DNA of 64,000 nucleotides, taken from contig CM032121.1 of NCBI GenBank assembly GCA_018894105.1, positions 7,792,507 to 7,856,506 on the forward strand, given 5' to 3'. This DNA is from Jacaranda mimosifolia. Lineage: Eukaryota; Streptophyta; Magnoliopsida; Lamiales; Bignoniaceae. Below are positions 11,200-23,004 of the stretch, piece after piece; the stretch's first letter is position 1, and every line of letters begins with the position of its first letter. The position numbers were made by a program, and so were the translations under genes. The notes beneath the pieces were generated by a model, which saw only the letters and a list, made by a program, of their open reading frames with translations, ran no database searches and was not told the DNA's origin.

Positions 11200-11691
11200 T
11201 GTTGATTATATCTTGAAATTTGAGCTACAAATGGTGAGAAGCGGAAGAAATGGTGCGAAATGGCAAGCACAGAACTGGGCAGGTATTCAGTAGCCAGCCC
11301 GTAGCGCTAGAAAAATAGTATCGCGGTGCCAGACATTCAACGATCCAGCATCGCGGTGCCGTGCATAGGTCCATGGCCCGTTTGGCTATTGTTTGAGTAT
11401 TTAAACCGTGTTTTCTTCTAAGTTAAATAGGACAGACAATACATGAGTGATTCTATACTGCTTTTGAGATAGTTTCTCGAGAAGGAGTTCAGAACGAGGT
11501 GTTGGGTGCTCTCGTGAAATTTGTGGGGCTCAAAGTTATACTTATTATCTTGATTTGAAATCAATAAGATTCTTTCTTTGTCGGGTGGATTAGGCACATC
11601 ACCGAACCACGTTCAATCTTGTTGTCAGTTTTCATTGAATTATTTTATTGTTATTTCATAGTTATATAATAAATCCTCCTAGGTTACAACA
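11200..11691 (+). repeat. 3' LTR of the Copia element
   Basis: 492 bp, TGTTGATTATATC...GTTACAACA, same order of motifs as the 5' LTR but with one copy of the 94 bp unit. Followed by the ATTAT target duplication. Confidence 0.93.
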
Positions 11692-11696
11692 ATTAT

Positions 11697-12391
11697 CAAA
11701 ATTTTTTTTTGGTTTCTTTCAATTTATAATGTATTAAAATATAGATATAATATTTTTTTACTTTAAAAAAATAATAATTAGAACATTAAAAGTAAGAAAA
11801 GAAAATTACTAAAACTAAATTGATAAATATACTATATATGCTCGTAATCAATCACCATACATTTGGCATGGATCAGTAGAAAATTATTTAAGCATTAGAT
11901 AATGATTTTATTTTAACTATTAAAGATAAAATATTTATCTAACTATTAATGGTTGGATAAATCATTTAAGCCATTAACTAATGATTGAAGAGGAGACAAA
12001 GGGGCAAGTGTGGCAGCCTTCATGGACGTATTGGAAAATGGAATTGATTGGGATTTTTTGGTAAAACGAGGGGAAAGAGATACGGGCAGCATGTTTGGTT
12101 TCGTGTTTCCCCGGTTCAATTTCATTCCAGGGAACGTTTCCAAACATTGCCTTAGATAGTGTTTTTCACTCCGCATTCCTTGCTCTCAATTTTGACGATA
12201 CACTGACAATTTACCTATTGAACAAAAGGCCTTCTTGTACATATTACATGGAACAACGGTGTTTGTTTTAGCAGCCATAACTTGTATAACTTAAAAATAA
12301 AAATATGTATTCCTTTAAGAATAATGTTTATTTATGCATTAACTATGTGCTACATAAATATACGTCATACATCTCATCAAAAAAACACTTA
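11697..12391. other. AT-rich intergenic DNA, no gene seen
   Basis: Continuation of the DNA into which the Copia element inserted. No motif or frame that I can support; the 76-codon minus frame at 11946-12176 has no recognisable features. Confidence 0.5.
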
Positions 12392-13381
12392 TGCCTCGCT
12401 TGTTTTTATTTTCAAATTCTATGGTCATATTTTTTTATAATTTGAAAATAAAAACACATCATTTTATATATATTTTCACTCAATATGTTTTTATTTTTAT
12501 TTTCAAAATACATTTCCCAATAACTTATATATCTTATCTCTCTTTTATTAGTCTCTCCCAATGTTTTCAAAATCGGACCGGACAATGAACCGGTGAGGGT
12601 ACTGGTTACTGATTCAATCGGTTCGACCACTGGTTGAACCGGTATGACGCCATAATGAAGTAATAATTATATTTAATTTTATAAATATATATAATATTTT
12701 AATATTACCAAAAAATAAAACTTTCAATTGATATAGAAATAATATTATTTAAAAAAAAAAGTTAACTTACTTATTTTTAAGTACGTTTTTTAGAAAATAA
12801 TACTATTTTACAATTAGTCAACTATAAATAAATAAAAAATAATATTTTATATTAATTTAAATAATTATTTATATCATGCTTTAACTCCAAGTAAAAATAA
12901 ATTCTTCTAAACTAAATATTCAACATAATTTAAGAGAGATTAAACAAAATAAAATAACAAATTAAACATAAGCATTCACATATAATTACCACTTCATTAA
13001 ATTTCAAGAAAATAAATTTATGTTTTAAAAAATTACATGTCCAAAATCTTTAATCATCATTTTCAACTCATCTCTTTTTTTCGTTTACTTTTCTTTTTTA
13101 AAAAAATTAAAATTTAAAAAAAAAAGTGAACCGGTTCAACTGGTCCGGTTTTGACCGGTTCTCACTGGTTTTGAGGCTTGAACCAAACCAAACTGCCCTC
13201 CGGTCACCTGTCCGGTCCAGTTTTCAAAACATTGGTCTCTCCACCTGTAACCTACTAGACTCAACATAATCATTATTTTTTCAACAATCTATTCCAATAC
13301 AAACTCATTTTCAACTCATATTCGCTAATTAACATTTTAAATTTTGAAAATAATAAAAATGGAAATAAAATTGCCAAGCCC
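12392..13381. mobile_element. Harbinger-like MITE interrupted by a hAT-like element
   Basis: The ends form an imperfect inverted repeat (GCCTCGCTTGTTTTTATTTTC at left; inverse of GAAATAAAATTGCCAAGCCC at right), with TTA on both sides (12389-12391 and 13382-13384). Without the insertion at 12559-13234 it would be about 300 bp, a normal MITE size. Confidence 0.65.
12559..13234. mobile_element. hAT-like non-autonomous element
   Basis: Terminal inverted repeat CAATGTTTTCAAAA / TTTTCAAAACATTG with a perfect 8 bp target duplication GTCTCTCC (12551-12558 and 13235-13242). Subterminal regions are full of CCGGTTCAACC-like words in both orientations. The centre is AT-rich with no transposase. Confidence 0.88.
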
Positions 13382-13389
13382 TTATTTTC

Positions 13390-13415
13390 ATATATATATA
13401 TATGTATATATATAT
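13390..13415. repeat. TA microsatellite
   Basis: (TA)n with one TG interruption, just outside the MITE and downstream (in gene sense) of the membrane-protein pseudogene. Confidence 0.85.
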
Positions 13416-13502
13416 CATGATGATGAAATAAAAGGTGTGTGTCTTTGTGCGTGTGTACACTAAATTAAAACTTATGACCCCTCCAAGAGAACCAACAAAT
13501 CA

Positions 13503-13850
13503 TCAAACTTCAAATTGCTGAAGCTGAACATTCTCAGACTTCAGAGGCTCATACCCTCCAAGATAACCCACAAGATGACCTGCTAATGCCGACTTATCAA
13601 TATTTTCGTGGTGATACGATTTGCAGACAAAATATATAATCGTAGGTATTATGAGCTCAAGTAGCACAGAAATCGACTGCAAAACGAGGCAGATAATCCC
13701 AAATTCAATCCTGCTTCCAATCCCTTCTCCATCCGCCAGCACCACCAGAAATTCAAACATAAGCAGAATCACAATGAAGCATAAGAGCACTACAGAGAAA
13801 ACCGCCACAGCAACTCCCTTCTTGCCCTTGATCAAAGCCTGGCTCTTGAC
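13503..13850 (-). pseudogene. C-terminal fragment of a six-TM membrane protein
   Basis: On the minus strand the frame from about 13850 to the stop at 13503 matches the last 110 or so residues of the intact gene at 29845-30783. Shared landmarks are the ALIKGK segment, two hydrophobic helices, the TIIYFVCKS motif at the end of the last helix and the C-terminal NVQLQQF (intact copy: DIQLQQF). The first 200 residues are absent, because at about 13850 the sequence changes into the duplicated MITE block. The frame is open over the fragment, but there is no start, so it is a truncated duplicate. The natural stop codon is kept. Confidence 0.85.
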
Positions 13851-13889
13851 CAGGAAAAGAAAATGGTTTCAGCTTGTCGTTGATAATTT

Positions 13890-13928
<39 letters not shown>

Positions 13929-14512
13929 AAAGAGAGAGACAATACTACAATTTTTACTTAAATTTAATTGTTAATTATGAAAGGCAAAATAGATGTTATT
14001 TTGAACAAATTAGTTTCACTTCACAAAAACTTACGTTAGCCATAGTATTTATACCAATAATATCAAATGTTTAGGCAATGTTTGGTTGTGTTTTGCCGGA
14101 ACAAAAGCAACCAAGCATGTCTTTGTAAACACCTTCCTACAAAATCTTCAAAAACCCCTAAAACATTCCCCTTATTCCCCAAAACCCCAGCCATTATCCA
14201 ATCGTTACACATACATATACATGTATATTATATAAATTTTATTATTATTCATAGAATAAAAAATATTACTAAATTTTATTTTCATCTCAATCACCCTACA
14301 GAAAAAATATTGATTTGATCGTTATAACAAAATTATTCCCTCTTAAAATAAAAATTCATCACATTCCTAATACCACTTTTACATTTTTAACTTCACTTTC
14401 AAAATTCAGTTTTCCACAACATATATTAAAAACATCCCCAAAACATAACGAAGCACTCGCTTAGTTTTTACTGAGTTGACATGACTTCACATGTTATAAG
14501 TAAAATGTCACT
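13850..14512. repeat. Duplicated block, copy 2 (partner 2262-2990)
   Basis: Collinear with copy 1 from GGAAAAGAAAATGGTTTCAG onward. The TA/GA microsatellite lies at about 13890-13940. The left edge coincides with the break in the membrane-protein fragment. Confidence 0.85.
14074..14460. mobile_element. Harbinger-like MITE
   Basis: GGCAATGTTTGGTTGTG at left, inverse AACGAAGCACTCGC at right, flanked by TTA (14071-14073 and 14461-14463). 387 bp, no coding capacity. Same insertion as 2495-2939. Confidence 0.75.
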
Positions 14513-15748
14513 TATTAATTATGCTAGTATAAACCGTCCCAAAATTATGGGTATATAGACAAATGACCAATAAAATAATTATTTTTACATATAATAAATA
14601 AATTAATCAATTATTTTAAATCAATCAAATAATATAAGAAATACTGATATATGAAATATCAACAATTTGATTTGGTAAATTATTTAAATTACTAAACAGT
14701 TCAAATTTGTATTATAGAAAACAATAATTTTGGAACCAGGTAGATTACACCTAACAAAGTGATAAATGTTTTTAGAATTGAAAAAGTTAACAAACACTAA
14801 CCCCCCCCCCCCCCCAAAAAAATCCTAAAAATCTGATATGAAAAATTTCCTATAAAATTAATTTAATAATTTTAGTTATAAATTATAGCTACAAATTTTT
14901 GAAGTAAATATATTTTCTTTTTAAATTACAAGCAACAAAAATTATTAATTATTCTTGTACATTTGAAGTGCAACATATTAACTATACATTATATGTAAGA
15001 AATTAAATATATATATATATAAAATCGTCAGTAACAAATTGATTGTAGTAGGAATTAACTACGAGAACATTTATTTTGAATTTGGCAAGGTCAATTTCGT
15101 AGCTTTATATTTAGTGTCGACCTTCAGAATATTTATTTTGAATTTAGCAAGATTAATTTCGTAGATAAAATTATAAATTTTTAATATCAACATTGATCAC
15201 TGATGACCTAACCTTTTTTTTTTTGTGAAAACACAAATATTTCTAATTCACCAAAAAATACCAGTTCAATAAAATATCAAAGTTAAACGTATTCTAGACG
15301 TAATATGTAAGACTTATACATTAATCTTCTTTTTTCTATACAAAATATCATTTTAAAACTTTAACATTTCATTCCTTGCATCAAAAAATTATTTTGTTCT
15401 TTATAATTAAAAATTTTGATATTTCCTTTAGCTTAATTGTCTAGTTGCTTCTGTGGAAGATGTTTAGATGTACCAAGTTTTCTAAATTGCTGTCAGGAAA
15501 ATAATGTACTCGCAAGTCAAGTCTTATAACGACTGAGACATTTGTTTTTTGTTTTGTAAAGACTTTTGTTAAGATCTTTCATATTATGTGAGAGACTTAT
15601 GTCATTAAATCACAAATCACTTGACGCTTGTCCCATTATATTAAAAGCGATTATATTGCAGAGTCTCTTTGGAAAAATTTGGCATTGAAAGATATTATTG
15701 CAAGACCAAGACATTTGCAGGCCAATCCAATTAATTCTATAACATTAA
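14513..15748. other. AT-rich intergenic DNA with small repeats, no gene
   Basis: Holds a run of 15 C followed by A (14801-14820) and a 43 bp direct repeat (TTTATTTTGAATTTGGCAAG and TTTATTTTGAATTTAGCAAG, about 15070 and 15127). At about 15565-15640, TCATATTATGTGAGAGACTT resembles the middle of the SINE at 34045-34154 and may be an old relative. Confidence 0.5.
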
Positions 15749-16000
15749 GGCCCCGTTTACTTGAACAAATGAAATTTAGAATGATAAAGATGAATTATGA
15801 ATGAAGTTAAGAATTATGATTATTTTATAATTTATATATATATTTATTATATGGAATAAAACGAAGAACGAAATATAATAATTAAATTGATTGCTTTTTT
15901 AGATAGATGAAATTATTTGAATGATATAACAAATTATTAAAGTATCCCTTTTAATTAGAGAGAAAAAAAAAAACGAATCACACTTGAAGAAGAATAAGAT
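15749..16000. mobile_element. Left end of a Harbinger-like MITE
   Basis: TAA followed by GGCCCCGTTTACTTGAACAAATG, a typical MITE terminus. I could not find the matching right terminus, so the element is probably truncated and the end given here is arbitrary. Confidence 0.4.
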
Positions 16001-16146
16001 GATCAGTTAATTTCCTTTTCATCCCACCAAACTTATACATCTGGATTGTAACATGCTCCTCCTCAGCGTTGGGATGGTACATTCAACTACCATCGTGGAA
16101 AGTGGTGGGATTTAATTTTAGTACAGGATTCCCATCCTTGAAAATA

Positions 16147-16450
16147 TCTATACTATTAATAAAGATTGAGAGCTTTAATAGTATGTTTTCGAGTATTGAA
16201 ATTAAAATATTTTTAATTTTTTTTTTAATTCCTTATAAATACACCAATAACTATCAATTTCATTACCATCTCACTATCGTCCACTAACTGCCGCTACAAT
16301 CCATCAACCTTTACTCCATTATTATCATTTAATTTTTTATTTATTTATGTAAAAAATTAAATAAAAATATTAAAATTATTAAAATAATAATTTTATGAAA
16401 AAACTAACTAACTATTTTTATTATCTAAAAAATTTAGCACACGCTTTAGA
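16147..16450 (+). mobile_element. Helitron-like relic
   Basis: Starts TCTATACTATTAATAAAG directly after an A, the form of many plant non-autonomous Helitron 5' ends. At about 16433 AATTTAGCACACGC looks like the left arm of a Helitron 3' hairpin, but the right arm and the CTRR end are missing. The interior phrase AATATTAAAATTATTAAAAT is shared (inverted) with the Helitron-like 3' end at 31836. Confidence 0.45.
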
Positions 16451-16623
16451 GTTTAGAACATGCAGAAATGGTCGTATATATAATGTCATTGGATGTGGAC
16501 TTTTACCCAAGAAAATCCACTCAAATAAATAAGCCTTAATGATTTGACTATGCAATTAGAACTTGGCAAATAATTTTTGGATTGCTACAAATTACAATGG
16601 TCATGTACAGAAACGTTTAGTAA

Positions 16624-18129
16624 TGGGCTATGTTTGGTTCCATTTTGTTTTCCCAAAATATAATGGTTACATTTTGTTTTTCCAAAATATAATCAAATAT
16701 ACAAAAAATTTCTCTCTAAAATGTCAAATTAAAATTTTCAAACATCCTCTTCTATCTTTCATTATCCCCAAGACTTCCCCATTTTCTAATATATACATAC
16801 GTATATATATATATTATATCATACATATTTTATTATTATTCTAACAATAAAAAAATCACTCAATTCTATTTTCACCCCAAAAAATCCAACAAAAAAGCAT
16901 TAATTTGATGCTACAGTTGAATTTGCTTCCTTCCAAAACATAAACAAACATACCAAAATTTTTCAAAATAATTTTCTTACTATTTCCAAAATATAAGGCT
17001 GTGTTCACTTGCATTTTTGGGAAATTTTTTCCAACCCCCAAAACAATCCAAAAAAGCATGCACATTCTCCAATCTTTTTTTTCCCCAAAATATAAAAATT
17101 TTATACCCAAAAAATCCCTCCCAATTCAATCCCAAAAATCTCTACACCCTAAAAATCATACCTACCCTCTCATTTTCTCACTCCACCTTTTACATCACTC
17201 ATTTATTTATCACTTTCTCACTTCACTTATATATATATATATATAATATCTTATATATATGAAAAAAATTAAAATTTTAGTAGTTAAAAAATTCTAAAAT
17301 TTACATTTGCAAATTTAATTAAACTAATTTTTGGAAAAATTAATTAAATTTAATTAAATGTTTTTATATTATAAGTAAATAATTTATTTATTTATTAAAT
17401 AATGTATTAAATTAATTAATTAATTAATTAACTTATTAATATAATCTAATATTAACACAATAATCTATTTAATTTAATAAATTAATTTTAAATAATTATT
17501 TTGCTTATTAATAAATAATTCATCTATCAAATAACGTATTAATTATTTAATGTTTCAAGTTAGTTAGATAACATATTATATTAATAAAATTAATTTGTTT
17601 AATTAATTAAATAAATGAATTATTATATTTATATAAATTATATTTTATACAGATAAATATTACAATAATCTATTTAATTTAATAATTAATTACATATAAA
17701 ATTTAATATAATAATAAATTAATTTTAAATAATTATTTTGTTTACTACTAAATATTTTGTCACACATCATCAAATTATAAATATACATACATATATTACA
17801 TAAAAAAATCAATTTCTTCCCACAAACCCAACAAAAAAGTAACTGATTTGACATCTATAGTAAAATTTGTCCCCCCACAAAAATATTAACAAACAAACAA
17901 CTCATTCAAAAATTATTTTCCCTATTTTTCCAAAATAAAAACAAATGGTTGACACTTTTTCCAATTTTTCTCCCAAAAACTCATTCCCTCAAATTTTTTT
18001 CTAAAAAATGCCCAAAATGCAAGTGAACATAGCCTAAATAGACATACATCACATTTCACAACACAAATTTCACATTCTCAAACCCCACTCTCAAAATTCA
18101 TTCTCCCAAAACACATAATCCAAAGCATA
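16624..18129. mobile_element. Harbinger-like MITE (outer) with nested element
   Basis: Left end TGGGCTATGTTTGGTTCC after TAA (16621-16623); right end CCAAAGCATA before TAA (18130-18132). The two ends are imperfect inverses. The interior is split by the element at 16997-18034; without it the MITE is about 470 bp. Confidence 0.65.
16997..18034. mobile_element. Harbinger-like element (inner)
   Basis: Terminal inverted repeat GGCTGTGTTCACTTGCATTTT / AAAATGCAAGTGAACATAGCC with TAA on both sides (16994-16996 and 18035-18037). 1.04 kb, AT-rich, with no transposase. An unusual TTAATTAA-rich core lies at about 17340-17720. Confidence 0.88.
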
Positions 18130-18376
18130 TAATTTATATCCAAATATTACCAAAAAAATTTTAAGACATTTAACCATTCAAATTACAACGACTTTTCGTT
18201 TAGTCAAGCAAAACTAACCTGAACTTGTAAAAACTAAGAATCGTCAATTTTTTTACTAGCCACAATTGACTATAAAAATCAAGTCTTGTATAATCAATTA
18301 TCAAAAGTTGGGCGAAGTCAACCTAAAGCTACTAAACTACCCAAAGAAATAAAAAAAAGAAAAAAAAGACTAAAAG

Positions 18377-19303
18377 TAGATCAATCAATGGATAGGATAC
18401 ATATTATCCTATCCGGACCCATATCCTAAAACACCTAAACAAAAATATTCTATATTTTACCTCGTCCTAAAATACCCCAAACAATAAGAAGCGGACCTTA
18501 TTCTACCCTATGTAATCATAGACCCATAGGTCTAGTTTAATAGATTTATGTTTTTAATGTATAGACTAATTTCTTAATATATATACTAAAAATATTATTT
18601 TGCTTACGATGCAATATATATTTTCTATATTTAATTTAATTTCATTATTAAATTTAATGTAGATAGTTTTACTTTGCATTCATTAATATAATTTTTATTA
18701 AGAAAATTTATTCATTAATAAAATTAATTTTATTAACAATGTTTTTTCCACAATTAATTTTAATATTGTTAATTTTATTTTCAACTGGTCTAGCACTAAA
18801 TATGTGCAGATTCGGCAACAGTTTTTTCACTTGGCGAAGAGTTTTTTAGATTGTCAATTTCGACATTATGATACTACCCTCATATGTAGAAAAATTGTAC
18901 TGTGCACAGCATGACAAACTCACGCTTTTGAATAAAATTGCAATTCCAATTTTAAAAAAAGATAAAAATAAAAATTGTTGCTATTCCACTATTAACTTCA
19001 CTAATTTTTTATTGAAAAAAATTGTTTAATTGTCACTATTATTCCCATATTTGTAATTTTTTTATATGAAAAATTTATCATTAATATATATTTAATTTCT
19101 ATATAGATAACTTTTAAGCTAATGTGTTAAATTTAAATATAAGATAATAGGTAATACTTGGATATGAATACATGAGTAATTTTTGGATATAGACTCCTTT
19201 AACCAAAATTACATTTTCTTTAACAAGTATGGGTATAGATATATGGATATAAATATAAATTTTGAGGCCTGATAGGGTAGTACTTTACCCATTGACAGGC
19301 CTA
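18377..19303. mobile_element. hAT-like MITE (TAG...CTA family)
   Basis: Left end TAGATCAATCAATGGATAGG, right end the inverse of TAGGCCTGTCAATGGGTAAA. The flanking octamers ACTAAAAG and ACCTAAAG match at 6 of 8 positions. The terminal style is the same as the better preserved elements at 33103, 34466, 35986 and 39921. Confidence 0.6.
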
Positions 19304-21506
19304 ACCTAAAGCTACACAAAAATTAAAAGCAATTAGTACGATGATTGCGACTGAGATTGAGAAATTTAATCTGTAATGAACTATTTAAATCAAGAATATG
19401 AGGCTAATAGTGTAGACTTGCTCAAAAAGGAGATAGTAATTAAGACCAGTGAATTATACAATTAATATTCTTAATGTGTAAAATAATAATAATTACAACA
19501 ACAACAACAATAGCAGCAGTAGGAGTAGGAATAGGAGTAATAATAGTAATGATAAAAGAAAAAAAAAGAATATGAAGGAAGAAAACAAGGATGAAGAAAA
19601 ATAATAAAGAAAGAGAGAAAGAAAATGTAAATATTAAAATATTAAAATATGGACCAAAGGACATTTCAATAATTTGATTAAATATGATGAGTCAATTATA
19701 AAATTAATTAACTAAGTAAATAAGTTAAAGAGCTCAAAGAACAAGTGATCAAGTCCATCAAGTGGGTAGAAAGACCCTAATAGGCCTAAACCTACAAAAC
19801 TAAAATTTATAAATACTAAATCTTAGAGAGAAATGGAATACAAGAAATCATTTACCAAATTTCTCCGAACGAAAAAATTCTTGAGAAAAGTAAATCTCTC
19901 TGTGCGTGTTTATGAGAAAACAAACCAACACTCTATTGTTTTTAAAAAAGGACTTTGCTTCATTTCCAAACAATATCAAAATCCTAGAAAGAAGAGTAGT
20001 CATTTGTGCAAGAAAATCACAACTAAAGATTATATCAGTTGATGCACTTAAAATTAATTTTCAAGATATGTGATAAATTTTGGATCAACTTCTTGGAATA
20101 AATTGCTTACATTAAGAATGTATTAGATAGTGAGCCATACACTATTCAAAAGCTACGAACGTTTAGTTTCTAAAGCAAATAAACAACTCTCAAATAAGCA
20201 AATAAAAAAATATGCTGAAATTATTGATGATTTGAGAAATAAACAACTATCAAAAAGTATTTTTTTTTTATAAAAAAATATGCTGAAATTATTGATGATT
20301 TGAGAAATAAACAACTCTCAAAAAGCATTTTTTTTTATAAAAAATTATGCTGAAATTATTGATGGTTGTCAAACCGGTACTCTATTGCAGCTAAATTCGA
20401 GAATATCAAAGGACAACTTGATTTCTTAGTTAATGGGTCCATTATATTTTTTCTTAAATATGTTCTAGCTGATTTATTAATTTTACATTTCTTAAATTAT
20501 GATAAGTATATTTTGCATTTCTTAAAAATATTATTAATATTCTCTTGTATTGTCGATTTGTGTCGTGCTCTATCAAAAGAAATTTTTTATTTAATGAAAA
20601 ATTGAAGAGAATCAATAGATATAAATGAAACAAGATGGGCACTACCTAAGCAACAAATTTATAAGAATTTTCAGATGAATAGACGCACTATGTATTCATT
20701 TTTAAGATTTGACAATCCTATTCACATAATAAAATTAATATTTTAAAAAAATTACCGACAACTAAATTTTTAATATGTTCCGATCGAGTTTAAGATACAA
20801 CTTCGATTTAAAAATTATTAATAATCGAAAAATACAAAGCTATGAAAAAATGAGGGAGGAGGAATTCATATACATTTATTATTATTAATTCAAAATTTAA
20901 TTTTAAAATTTATTAATTTAATTATATTGAATTCACGTGAACTCATTTGAATGCAATAGTTAATAAAGTTTATCTAAACCCAACTCACTTCCACCAATAT
21001 TTAAAATTTCAGAATCCAATCCGACCGCTCTACACTTTGGATCCATTTCTTATTTCATCTTTTAATCCGATTGTCGTTTCTTATTTCATCTTTTAATCCA
21101 ATTGTACTTCCGCTTTACACTTTGGATCCTCTACTCCATTAATTCTTATTTCATCTTTTAATCCGACTTGTTGTATTTATACCAAGTGCATTTAATTCTC
21201 ATCAATTACTTTTATAAAATCATATATTCATGAAAAATAAATAAAATAAAAGATGAAATAGATAATAAAATCGAGAATTTGAACCCAACACCTTACCACC
21301 TTAGAATAAATTAATTGAATTGAACTAGACTCGGAATTAATTCTAGCCCACTTTACCATCCCTACTCATAAATGCTAGTATTAGAGTAATATTTGTTATG
21401 ACACTATTATCAAAACAGGAGATGGAGCTAGCCTGAACCAAAGTACAGAACGAGGTTTTATTTAGTATGTTCATGGTAATTATAATACCTAAAACATAAG
21501 ACCTCC
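19304..21506. other. Intergenic DNA downstream of the 2S albumin, no gene
   Basis: AT-rich. Contains a trinucleotide-rich stretch (ACAACAACA, then AGCAGCAGTAGGAGTAGG, about 19497-19550) and a tandem repeat at 20211-20366. The dispersed phrase CTTATTTCATCTTTTAATCC occurs three times at 21048-21165. Short frames at 19833 and 20366 show no features of real proteins. Confidence 0.5.
20211..20366. repeat. Tandem repeat, period 67-68 bp, about 2.3 copies
   Basis: Units start TATGCTGAAATTATTGATG at 20211, 20279 and 20346 and each of the first two ends in a T-rich run. Flanks contain further partial AAATAAACAACTCTCAAA words. Confidence 0.85.
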
Positions 21507-22958
21507 TCACTCCGATATTACATATATATCACAGTACTGAGGTGAGATGCGACATAAACTAGGCAACTTTTGTGCAGTCTGCAACATCTCTCGGATCTCT
21601 CTCCCTTGCAGCTCTCCTGCTTGTCGCTGTTGTTGTGTTGCCTGCATGTTTCCAATAACTAATTAAATAGTTTTATTGACCTCTTTTATAATCAATCAAA
21701 ATTACTTAATACTCTACAGCTCGTATGTATAAAGAATTGGAGCTATATATAAAGAATTTATGTGGTTCAAGTCGATTAAATATGAGTCTGACTTGACCGA
21801 TAGTTGATCCTCAATTAAATTAAAATGAGGACAATTTTCTAAAATAAATTGTAAATAACCATTTTGATCGAATTCTCTATTTTAATAGGTATTTCATATT
21901 CTATTCACTTCAATGTATATAAATTAATTAACTGTATCTGATACACAATCAATTATTTTTAAATGATAATCATTTAGTACATTTAACACACATATATAAG
22001 TGTAATATAATTTTTAAATGATAATCATTTAGTCCATTTAACACACATATATAAGTGTAATATAGAAGATGAAATATGTATTAAAATAAAGAATCTAAAT
22101 CGAAAAATACCAATAAAGTTTCTATTAAATTAATTTATCCCAACCTTTTTCTCTATCAATCGTTAAAATAATGGGATTCATCCCGACGACCCACAACCCA
22201 CATATCCTAAAATGACCCTTAGACCCTAAATAGTGCTTTTGTGCTTTGATTTTTGTTCTAGATAATCGTCCCAACCCAAATATTTTCATTTATATCTCTA
22301 CATCAATATTTTCATCTAAATGTTTACCTCATCAATCGATCCTTACCTCATTAACTCACTAATTCGACTGTGGTTTCTTAATCTTGAAAAGGAATTTTTT
22401 CCGCAACTCTTTTATGATATATTTGTGTGTGCACATATATATATATATATATATATATATTACCCAATTTGGAAAATTTTGAACTTGAGAAAATTAATAT
22501 AATCAATATAAATTGTGCCCTAGGAATTAAACCACCACTTCATTATTTAAAGAGGTAATAATAACGACAACAACAACTCATGGGATCATTTAATTTGAAA
22601 CTCATGGGATCATTTAATTTGAAATAAAGGAAATGAGACAAGAATAATTCAGGATTTGAGGTTGCAATGAAAAGAAGCCCACCTGCTTTACAGCTTCGCA
22701 CCTACACCGCTTATTTATCCGCTCAAGCACCTCACAGCACCGGGGAAACTCCTCCCGCCAGCCGCCGACCTCATTTCCCGGCATCGGCTCAAATCGACTG
22801 CTATCTCTGAGGTACTGCCGGCAGGAACTCAGCGGATGCTTTTCAATTTCCTGGCGGCAGCGCGACTCGCCCGAATTCACAATCTCGACTGTTGTGGCGC
22901 TGGTGGCGGCGGCCAAGAGGAGTATCAGAGTGGCCTCACACACAGTGAACCTCGCCAT
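21507..22958 (-). CDS. 2S albumin seed storage protein, two exons
   Basis: Exon 1 22958-22683 (92 codons), intron 22682-21642 (GT...AG, phase 0), exon 2 21641-21507 with stop TGA; 136 residues, normal for a 2S albumin precursor. Residues 1 to about 20 form a hydrophobic signal peptide. The mature part has the eight-cysteine pattern of the prolamin superfamily: Cys34, Cys46, Cys74-Cys75, Cys85-X-Cys87, then in exon 2 one in PSLCRIS and one in PQYC. The family stores nitrogen and sulfur in seed protein bodies after ER targeting, disulfide folding and vacuolar cleavage into small and large chains. Several 2S albumins are food allergens. Most genes of the family that I recall are intronless, so a 1041 bp intron just after the CXC motif is odd. 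The intron contains a TA microsatellite (about 22436-22460) and 24 bp and 55 bp tandem duplications. The start is the only Met before the signal peptide. Confidence 0.9.
21956..22065. repeat. 55 bp tandem duplication in the 2S albumin intron
   Basis: Two adjacent units containing AAATGATAATCATTTAGT and CACACATATATAAGTGTAAT, differing by about one base. Confidence 0.85.
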
Positions 22959-23004
22959 TTAATCTAGATTAAGACGAGGGATGAACTGAAATTGATTGTT
23001 GGGG

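Larger units (their letters stand above)
4876..11691 (+). mobile_element. Copia LTR retrotransposon, full length but dead
   Basis: Both LTRs begin TGTTGA and end TACAACA. The insertion is flanked by a perfect 5 bp target duplication ATTAT (4871-4875 and 11692-11696), so the ends are exact. The internal order gag, protease, integrase, reverse transcriptase, RNase H identifies Copia. A purine-rich tract (GTCAAGGTGGAGAA, about 11185-11198) precedes the 3' LTR. A degenerate primer-binding region follows the 5' LTR (about 5478-5495, GCATCAGATGTTAGCC, reminiscent of a Met-tRNA type site). The coding part has many stops and frameshifts and is interrupted by a CACTA element at 6371-8076. Confidence 0.95.

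Noticed and set aside
13621..13974. 117-codon plus-strand frame ending in an (RE)n run
   Set aside because: The first part is antisense to the membrane-protein fragment and the RE repeats come from the GA microsatellite.
20211..20366. CRISPR-like array
   Set aside because: It is a simple tandem repeat with no unique spacers, in plant nuclear DNA.
22436..22460. TA run in the 2S albumin intron as a promoter TATA
   Set aside because: It is a simple microsatellite inside an intron and points to no gene.
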